Below, piece by piece: positions 58,901 through 64,000 of a DNA stretch of 64,000 nucleotides (the stretch's first letter is position 1; the number at the start of each line of letters is the position of its first letter). This DNA is from Paragordius varius (lineage: Eukaryota > Nematomorpha), in NCBI GenBank assembly GCA_964247055.1, contig OZ176051.1, forward strand, positions 10,230,001 through 10,294,000, read 5' to 3'. The position numbers were made by a program, and so were the translations under genes. The notes beneath the pieces were generated by a model, which saw only the letters and a program-made list of their open reading frames with translations, did not search any database and was not told the origin of the DNA.

Positions 58901-61528
58901 TCTCATGATGTTTCTGCGAAAAACGTTAAATTTTTTTAAAAATTTATGTTTATATTATTTGTGATATTTTATCCTCATTATATCAAAATAGACTCTTAAA
59001 TTTCAAAAAGTGTGAAACTATATTAAAAATATATACAGTATGTTTATAATGGTTGCTTATTTCACACTATAATTGGGAAACTTGCAACAGAGTAGCGTAT
59101 GGAAAAAACAATAAAATGTTGAATAACCAATTATTTCCTTTCCCTTTTCCATGCACTACTATGTTATTGCAAATTGCCCAACTATAGTGTGAATAAAGCA
59201 ACCATTAAAATGCATATTGTAATAACAATGGAACCAGATCTCTCGAGTTCCAACCCCGATTTTGGTTTTTAACAATTAAGTGGTTAATTGCCTGTAAACA
59301 GCAAACAATGGATTATATGATAAAACATTCATTACTTATTTAACCGTAATCAAATTTATTCCTAAAATCTGGCTTTTTGAATCAAACCCTTTTTTTATAA
59401 ACCATTTATGGTTTTATGTATATTTGTTAATAATGCATGCGATTAAAAATATTCTGAATCCAAAATAATTTTTGTATTTACATAAATAGAATATTTTTCC
59501 CATTCGTAATATACCTGCTAATATGCATTTAAAATAAAATATAAATATTTTTAAACTATATTATGGTTAGATGTCCTCTAAATCATATTTCTAATATTTG
59601 AACAAAATATGCCTTTTAAACAAAATATTTATATAGTATATTTTTGTGTGCACACACATATCAAGATTTGAAAAAAGTAACGGATTCCGAAAAAAATTAC
59701 AAAAACAAAGAACTTAAAGCAAGTGGAACGGTCCCTGGCACGAATAAACCCATGAACGCTGGTGCTGCACCTTCATCGCCTGGGAAGGCTAATCTCTCAC
59801 TCGAAGCTCAAATCAAGGATAAAAAACCGTTGTGTGAACTACAAAACAATAAATGGGTCGTTGAATACCAGTTAAATAACCCAGGGATAACGGTTTTAAA
59901 TACTATTTTAATCATTGAAAAATGTGTCTATACCTATATTTCGACCCGTATGACTATTAAAAAAAGACAGTACAAATATTTTGATTTAGCACATTAATAT
60001 TTAGTTGGAATTGCTAAATATCTTTGCCGTTTTCGTAAAACCGAATTGAAATTCAACTGTTATAACTACCAATGGAACCGAAAAATATTTTTATTACATT
60101 ACTACATACCTGAACCGTTTTTTAATAATTTTATAGCACTTAAACTAAACACATAAAAGGTTGGCTAGAAACTACAAAAAAAGTTTTTGTTCCAAGAAAT
60201 AAATTTATTTTTTAGTATGTGGATCAGTTATAGGTATAAAGATTGGATTATTTTCATACTAACTATTGAGTGTTATTCATTTAACGCGGCTAATTTTAAA
60301 TAAATTTTGACTTCTCTTTCGTTGTTTTATAGATCAACACTACGGAAATTAAGCAGAACGTTTACGTTTATAAATGTGTCGGATCAACCATTATAGTTAA
60401 AGGGAAATGTAATTGCATCAGTTTAGACAATTGTAAGAAATGTTCCGTTTTGTTTGAAACTTTGATTGGCAATTTTGAGGCCACCAACTGTGAAGCCCCA
60501 GTCATACAGGTAAGGTTTATACAAATATGATAATATATATATTGAGATTCCCATTATGAAAACCTTGATTGTGGGGAAAATGTAGATAAAATTAAATTGT
60601 TGATAAAAAAATAATTAATATCATATTAATAATATTGCACATATTAAGAAAAGTATAGGATTAATATAGAGATTTTTTTTATTTTTGGCTTTATTATTCC
60701 ACCACAATTCCCATATAGTTGGTAAGTTATGGTAACTTTAAACGATTATAAAATAAAAAATAAAAAAAATTCAAAAATCAAAACTTCATGATGATCAATG
60801 ATATAATAATTTATACGCTGTTTATTTTAAAAGGCTTAAGGGGGAGGGACTTGCTTTAAATAACTCTTAATATTGTACGAAATATATTGATTTTTATCTT
60901 AAGGTCACTCATAAAGTCCCGCTGTTTGTCATAGAGAATTGCGATGGTGCTCAAATTTACCTGAGTAAAGAATCTATGGATTCACAGTTGATAACAGCCA
61001 AATCTACACAAGTTAATATGTTGGTACCTACGGATGAGGAAGGAGATTATGTAAAAATTTAATTTTTTATCATGAATATTTCTTTTAAGTTTAAAGCAGT
61101 ATGTACTAGAAACTTTTTGTTTTATCAAAAAACCGATTTAATATAATATTTGAAATGATTACAATATTTTATTATTATTTGGTTAATTTACTTTTGATCT
61201 CAATTCTTTTCTTTATATTTGGAAGTAATAATATTTTAAAATACTTTTCATGAAACGCCAAAACTTTAAATATAAAACAATAATATTTTGGGTACTATTT
61301 TTTTCGCTCAAAGAAAATAAAATTTTATTTTATTTTTTAATTGAATATTATTGAAAAACTACTATATATACATAATGGAATGTTTCAAAACACTTATAAA
61401 AATAAATTTAAAGTGTTAATTTTTATTTATATGATTGATTGTAGAAAGAACACCCGATCCCAGAACAGTATAAGACAGTTTGGGATAAAGACCATTTCGT
61501 TACTACGCCCGTTGAAAAGAAAGGATAA
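43985..61528 (+). CDS. CAP1: Adenylyl cyclase-associated protein (CAP/Srv2), complete
   Basis: Twelve exons, all in phase: 43985-44126, 51756-51889, 51965-52042, 52466-52519, 52639-52728, 52812-52897, 53060-53165, 57401-57503, 59666-59892, 60333-60509, 60904-61050, 61445-61528; about 475 aa, the usual CAP length. Order: N-terminal oligomerisation helix (FEKLINRLETVCTQLEKH), helical folded domain (HKIGGPVAKQADLVKSAFG, KTPAPFIKDMLDSGTFYANK, VEFVKSWTEVLNKLRDYVKK, HHTTGLVWNAQ), a Gly/Ser/Asn linker, a WH2-like remnant (FHSFINIK..LKKVTDS), then the C-terminal beta-helix CARP domain (EIKQNVYVYKCVGSTIIVKG, CISLDNCKKCSVLF, GAQIYLSKESMDSQ, STQVNMLVPTDEEGDY) and the conserved end EHPIPEQYKTVWDKDHFVTT. 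CAP strips cofilin-ADP-actin from filament ends and recharges monomers with ATP in the cytosol. The proline-rich profilin/SH3-binding stretch is absent, and the WH2 lacks its usual 'G(E/D)xIT' segment unless a microexon lies in 57504-59665. Intron 1 is 7.6 kb and full of transposons. Confidence 0.92.
44390..44740. repeat. Dispersed repeat family D, copy 1
   Basis: It starts near 'ttattaccttttgggatagtttt' and contains a 'cgccattttt' plus T-run block and a 'gcatataa' word. The same order occurs at 50053-50470 and 53758-54190. All three lie in CAP introns 1 and 7. The family is unknown and the ends are not clearly defined. Confidence 0.45.
44745..46800 (-). mobile_element. Ty3/Gypsy LTR-retrotransposon fossil
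   Basis: Minus-strand remnants in family order: a gag-like region with CCHC zinc knuckle (about 46.1-46.8 kb), an aspartic protease region (about 45.6-46.05 kb), reverse transcriptase (about 45.05-45.6 kb), and the region joining RT to RNase H (about 44.75-45.05 kb). The RT resembles the Ty3/Gypsy type found in many invertebrates. RNase H and integrase are not seen and no LTRs were recognised, so it is a 3'-truncated fossil. It has several breaks (about four to six) and is clearly not intact. Moderately old. It lies antisense in the first CAP intron, next to repeat D copy 1. Confidence 0.85.
46950..48178. repeat. Larger repeat E, copy carrying a piggyBac-like MITE
   Basis: Outside the MITE the sequence is collinear with 55150-55885: tttacttaagtaaatatcat, cgtttcactaataatgtcat, then lttaccarca-type AT DNA and 'ggtcaaaaaataa' near the right. 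The outer parts form loose inverted repeats (left gtcaggtcagag, right tgacctggtcatgacc) and the right end reads cagcacaaccctag. It is about 680 bp once the MITE (47450-48000) is removed. Probably a nonautonomous DNA transposon; the class is not determined. Confidence 0.55.
47450..48000 (+). mobile_element. piggyBac-like MITE, copy 2
   Basis: Flanked by TTAA at 47446-47449 and 48001-48004. The ends are CACTTGGATAC and the inverse CACTTCGATTC, 551 bp. The matching host repeat at 55150-55885 has a single TTAA at 55707-55710 in the same context (attgttaaataagc), which is the unoccupied site. Noncoding. Confidence 0.88.
48315..48462 (-). mobile_element. 148-bp miniature Helitron
   Basis: On the minus strand it begins TCTATATATTTATAAAAATG (after A) and ends with hairpin CTGCGTAGCAG and CTAG followed by T. 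Only about 90 bp of left end and 60 bp of right end remain, joined through a run of about 14 G. The right end matches the Helitron at 15096-20189 (gacttcct.gggctgcgtagc). It is an internal-deletion derivative of the same family. Confidence 0.8.
48500..49981 (-). mobile_element. Helitron left end with a three-unit ~465-bp tandem array
   Basis: The minus-strand start TCTATATATTTATAAAAATG lies at 49981 (A before it). Reading leftwards, the ~465-bp left-end segment is repeated three times: the plus-strand word atgaaaaatcagtttttagc begins units at 48976 and 49441, and a third, leftmost unit starts near 48509. The units differ by few bases and one short deletion in the middle unit. The two left units share a deletion in the 'cgtgtctttgagac' region that the rightmost unit lacks. 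No CTAG end is visible on the left, next to the miniature at 48315-48462. Confidence 0.75.
50053..50470. repeat. Dispersed repeat family D, copy 2
   Basis: It begins ttattactttttggggtag and runs through gggacgatttaaaatttga, ttttcgccattttttatctt and gtttatgggatttttttacc. It is collinear with 53758-54190. It lies in CAP intron 1, directly beyond the Helitron end. Confidence 0.5.
50471..51360. other. CAP intron 1 sequence, nothing recognised
   Basis: AT-rich intronic DNA. No exon-like frame, repeat boundary or RNA gene was found. Confidence 0.45.
51361..51632. repeat. MITE of the TATACCATTTA family, copy in CAP intron 1
   Basis: The left arm carries several aattcaccct / gaacaattcg words; the right arm has the inverse (tttgaattgttcaagggtgt) and ends gctgtaaatggtata. 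The left terminus is degenerate. About 120 bp upstream of exon 2. Confidence 0.6.
52084..52377. repeat. MITE of the TATACCATTTA family, complete copy
   Basis: Begins tataccatttacaggtcaaa and ends aattgtaaatggtata: terminal inverted repeats starting with TATACCATTTACA, with TA probably the duplicated target. The interior repeats the word 'aattcaccct.gaacaatt' on the left and its inverse on the right. It fills most of the 423-bp CAP intron 3 (52043-52465). Confidence 0.72.
53758..54190. repeat. Dispersed repeat family D, copy 3
   Basis: Shares cttttggggtgggttt, cgcgatttaaaatttaaa and ctttttcgccgctatttttt with copy 2 at 50053-50470. It lies in CAP intron 7 (53166-57400). Confidence 0.5.
54191..55149. 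other. CAP intron 7 sequence, nothing recognised
   Basis: AT-rich, with a short (TTAA)n run near 54717-54732. No coding signal or element end. Confidence 0.4.
55150..55885. repeat. Larger repeat E, copy without the MITE
   Basis: Collinear with the outer parts of 46950-48178, including tttacttaagtaaatatcat and the right part 'aaaacagctgttttt' followed by ccgtggtcaaaaaataagta. The left end carries ctacgggttgtgcatttgac, the inverse counterpart of the right end cagcacaaccctag of the other copy. TTAA at 55707-55710 is the empty site of the piggyBac-like MITE. Confidence 0.55.
56225..56780 (+). mobile_element. piggyBac-like MITE, copy 3
   Basis: TTAA at 56221-56224 precedes CACTTGGAAACAC. The right end gaattgaagtg is followed by TCAA, a one-base change of TTAA. 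About 556 bp, collinear with copies 1 and 2. It lies in CAP intron 7, about 0.5 kb right of repeat E. Confidence 0.8.
57661..57936. mobile_element. hAT-type MITE in CAP intron 8
   Basis: Starts CAGGGGTTTACAGCAC and ends TTAGAAACTCGTG, loose inverted repeats. It is flanked by atctagat (57653-57660) and atctagaa (57937-57944), seven of eight matching. The interior has the 'gcgggtcgcaaatac' word common in hAT MITEs. 276 bp, noncoding. Confidence 0.7.
58275..58530. repeat. MITE of the TATACCATTTA family, complete copy
   Basis: Begins tataccattcagtttaaatt and ends gaattgtaaatggggtata. Inner arms carry aattcaccatcgaacaattc and the inverse. It lies in CAP intron 8. Confidence 0.7.
59036..59219. repeat. 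Mariner-like foldback MITE (TA flanks)
   Basis: The left arm CAGTATG..taatggttgcttatttcac and the right arm (inverse CAATATG..taatggttgctttattcac) are imperfect inverted copies. TA flanks both ends. 184 bp, in CAP intron 8. The ends resemble those at 7854-8049. Confidence 0.72.
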
Positions 61529-62371
61529 AATATTATTGCCATAATGTCTAAATTAATTGAATCACACTCTTTTCCTTTCACCATTTCACAAAAATCTTAT
61601 TCACATTAATGATAAAAATTTAAAAACTTAAATAATCTCAAACAATTCTTGAAAAAAAAATAATAATTTTGCTTTTATGATTAATGTAATCTCAATCAAT
61701 TTTTTTCATTACAATGTTGTATGCCTATTCCCCATTGTGATTAATGCTCTATAAATTTAATGTAATTTTTCAATTAATAAATTATTTAATTGAAGATTTA
61801 TGCCAAGTTTTTTTTACTAGCAAACAAGGGAATATATATAAGCGCCTTGCGAAAAACGGAAAATTTAGTTTAATATATGAGTCATGTATTTAATCAAATA
61901 ATAGTTTGGTAAATAAACTTTGTTACACCTTTTCTAGAAACCTGTAACATAGCCACTAAAAATTAAAAACAAAACATAGACTAGGAAAGCATATAATTTT
62001 ATAAAGACAACCATATTTTTTTTAAAAACCTTAATTTTATATTGTAACCTACCTTTTTAGGTTGCGAAAAAAGGAATAGATATTTACACTCTCTCTATTA
62101 TCACAGATTATATGGTAAATGTATGTAGAAAAAACGGTGTGCTGGTAAAATATTTGTCTTTTAATTTTTGTTTCATTATAATTTTTATGTGTAATTTAAT
62201 CACTTTTCCAATCAATAAATCAATTATGGCCAAATTTTATTTAAACCATGAAAGAAAGAATATTCCAATTTTATCACATTTTTTCCATATCTCAAGCATG
62301 ATATATAATAGTATGGAGCGCGTGAAGTTTGCAACACCATTTTGTAAAAACTTTTGATATTTTGAATATTG
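61529..62371. other. Convergent intergenic region between CAP and CCDC124
   Basis: 843 bp holding the 3' ends of both genes. AATAAA-type signals occur several times in the AT-rich DNA (for example near 61772), so the true polyadenylation site cannot be chosen. A frame at 62112-62357 has no recognisable product. Confidence 0.45.
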
Positions 62372-62663
62372 TTATGTCGTTATCGAAGATATAAGATGTT
62401 CACCATTATTTATATTATTATCATCACCATTGATTTCTGCAGCCATAATCCGTGCCTTATTCGCTTGTTGGATATGTTGATTCATAGGGTTTTCAGGAGA
62501 TTTTAGCCATTCTTTTCGAAGCATTTGTTTAACCTGACTGAGCCGTAAGTGTGGATTTTCTTTCTTTAAACGTTCCAGATGGCATGATTCAAAAGCGGCA
62601 AATGCGGCCCGCATTCTACGTTCCGGGTGTTGGTCTATATCACTAATTTTTCCATCATTTGTG
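62372..62663 (-). CDS. CCDC124: CCDC124 homologue, last exon
   Basis: Minus-strand acceptor attatag precedes an exon entered in phase 2 and encoding about 96 residues to the stop. The product contains HPERRMRAAFAAFESCHLER, then LKKENPHLRLSQVKQML, then RKEWLKSPENPMNQ, closely following the conserved C-terminal region of CCDC124/Lso2-type proteins. These bind idle 80S ribosomes, occupying the mRNA and tRNA path, and have been placed at the centrosome and midbody in vertebrates. The tail after NPMNQ (Asn/Ile-rich, about 32 residues) is longer than in vertebrates. The N-terminal coiled-coil exons must lie further right; none was found before 64000, so the preceding intron probably exceeds 1.3 kb. 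Confidence 0.88.
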
Positions 62664-63348
62664 CTATAATGGATAAAAAAATGTGACAAAAAAACGGAAA
62701 ATGAAAAACTAAATTTGGAGGGGGAAAATGGAAAACAAAGTGGCAGTTTTTTATTCTGAGTTAAGTTTGAATGGCTATATTTTTTCAATTATAATTTTGA
62801 TTGTAATTCATCGAGCCCTAAACGGCTTGATTAGATAATTTTACGGAAATTGTATATTGATATTTTTCAATAATTTTTTTTTAATTTTATCCTATCTATA
62901 AAATAACCCATTTTTAAATTATTAAAGCTGGTGGTTTTCTGTATCTTGATATCAGAAATTTTTAAAAAGTATAAGGCCCCGAGATAACAGAAACTATTGG
63001 ATATAAATGTATGAGATTTCAATAAATAAACTACTGCGAACTTATGCGACTTAAAAAAATGTCATATTGGGTAGGCAAGTATCTAAGGGGAAAATTAAAT
63101 ATGCTGGTCGTGCTTATCGATATACTGTAAATTTTAACTGACAACAATAATTATTGATTAGCTTTATATAAGTTAGTGGTGGGTTAAAACCATTTCTACC
63201 TTATACCAAATTTTTTTATCAAAAAATGAGCATAAAAATAGATGTATACATATACAAATGGTTCTATATATATATTTATGCCAATTTTTAAAAAAAAAAT
63301 TTTTTAAAGTTAAAGCTGGTAAAATTTTGCAACTTAATAGAATTAAGG
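62664..63348. other. Presumed CCDC124 intron, nothing recognised
   Basis: AT-rich sequence upstream (on the minus strand) of the CCDC124 exon. No further exon was recognised. Confidence 0.4.
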
Positions 63349-63610
63349 CAACGGTATTCCCGAAAGAGGGGCGTGAAAAATTTGGAGAATTTAATTATAT
63401 AAAACTAGAAACAAAATGAAGGATTCCAGGTGCGAATTAAAGATTTGTCACCGATATGTAAAATATATTTCAAAAATGCAGATATAAGGATCTCATTGAT
63501 TGGGATTTACATAATATTGTGATTTTATATTTTTTGATTTTTTTGAGAGGGGGGCGCAAGAATTTATATTTTAATTTGGTGGGGCGTGAACAAAAAGTTG
63601 GAAACCAGTG
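63349..63610. mobile_element. hAT-type MITE, uninterrupted copy
   Basis: Flanked by aattaagg (63341-63348) and tcttaagg (63611-63618), six of eight matching. The left end is CAACGGTATTCC and the right end GGAAACCAGTG. The interior is collinear with 26768-29357 once the Helitron is removed (gatttgtcaccgatatg, tttggtggggcgtgaacaaa). 262 bp, in the presumed CCDC124 intron. Confidence 0.78.
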
Positions 63611-63618
63611 TCTTAAGG

Positions 63619-64000
63619 CATACACAATTACAAAGATATAAAACTTAAAAATAATTTCGAAAACTATAAAACTGCCGCTCTTTAACTAATATTTGGCTTT
63701 GGTATTTTATGATTTGACTTTGCATTAAAATAAAAGTGTGAATAATTCCTATACCACAAATCGGGTCCTTGTTAAACGAAGCCCAAAAAAACATAAATAA
63801 ACGTTTTAAATGTGTTAGTATGTAACAAATATATAATTATAATGTAAGAGTTATATATAGTTTTCATTTTTGTAAAAAAGGGTTGGCGCATAGACATTTT
63901 CTTTAATATAATCGAATTTCGCTTAAAAACCTGTGTAAGAGAACAACTAAAAGACTTTTGCAAATATGGTTACTGCAAAACTATTATATATAAAATGATA
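63619..64000. other. Right edge of the window, nothing recognised
   Basis: AT-rich. A minus-strand frame at 63772-63963 has no known motif. No splice-supported exon was seen. Confidence 0.4.

Noticed and set aside
1-64000. CRISPR arrays, operons, rRNA genes
   Set aside because: Nothing with regular short repeats and unique spacers, no prokaryotic gene clusters and no rRNA sequence; the window is eukaryotic nuclear DNA.

Overview
The window is AT-rich nuclear DNA from an animal. The genes have GT-AG introns, and the recognisable proteins are metazoan types: a FERM-domain protein, beta-1,3-galactosyltransferase-like GT31 enzymes, adenylyl cyclase-associated protein (CAP), a CCDC124 homologue and a TFIIS-central-domain/SPOC protein. 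They are divergent and rich in Asn, Ser and Lys, which suggests a fast-evolving lineage. I cannot name the species from sequence alone.

Layout, left to right. 3-974 (+): last three exons of a FERM-domain gene. 2699-5431 (-): an intronless GT31 glycosyltransferase of 910 aa. 5.5-23.4 kb: no host gene I can support, but many transposable elements, namely a foldback MITE, an isolated hAT end, a broken RTE-type LINE, a decayed Helitron with a hAT element inside it, a piggyBac-like MITE and a second foldback. 23469-26141 (-): a second intronless GT31 gene, paralogous to the first. 26.5-34.8 kb: a possible orphan exon, a hAT MITE split by a coding-free Helitron, a mariner relic and a LINE scrap. 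34876-43302 (+): a ten-exon gene with a TFIIS central domain and a probable SPOC domain (PHF3/DIDO1/Bye1-like). 43985-61528 (+): the complete 12-exon CAP gene. Its 7.6-kb first intron holds a Ty3/Gypsy fossil, a piggyBac-like MITE inside a larger repeat, Helitron pieces and other repeats. 62372-62663 (-): last exon of a CCDC124 homologue, convergent with CAP.

The host genes do not form a pathway. CAP recycles actin and cofilin, the FERM protein probably links membrane and cortex, the GT31 pair should act in the Golgi, the TFIIS/SPOC protein should act on RNA polymerase II in the nucleus, and CCDC124 is a ribosome-associated factor.

The clearest unusual observations are: (1) the GT31 pair is near-identical over a central ~1.4 kb but diverged at both ends, a mosaic typical of gene conversion; (2) CAP has lost the proline-rich linker and has a reduced WH2 motif; (3) one Helitron family is present as a coding relic, a satellite-filled copy, a 148-bp miniature and a ~465-bp tandem array; (4) several insertions are dated by nesting and by paralogous empty sites. 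Exon boundaries were read by eye from reading frame, homology and splice signals. No alignment or search was run.
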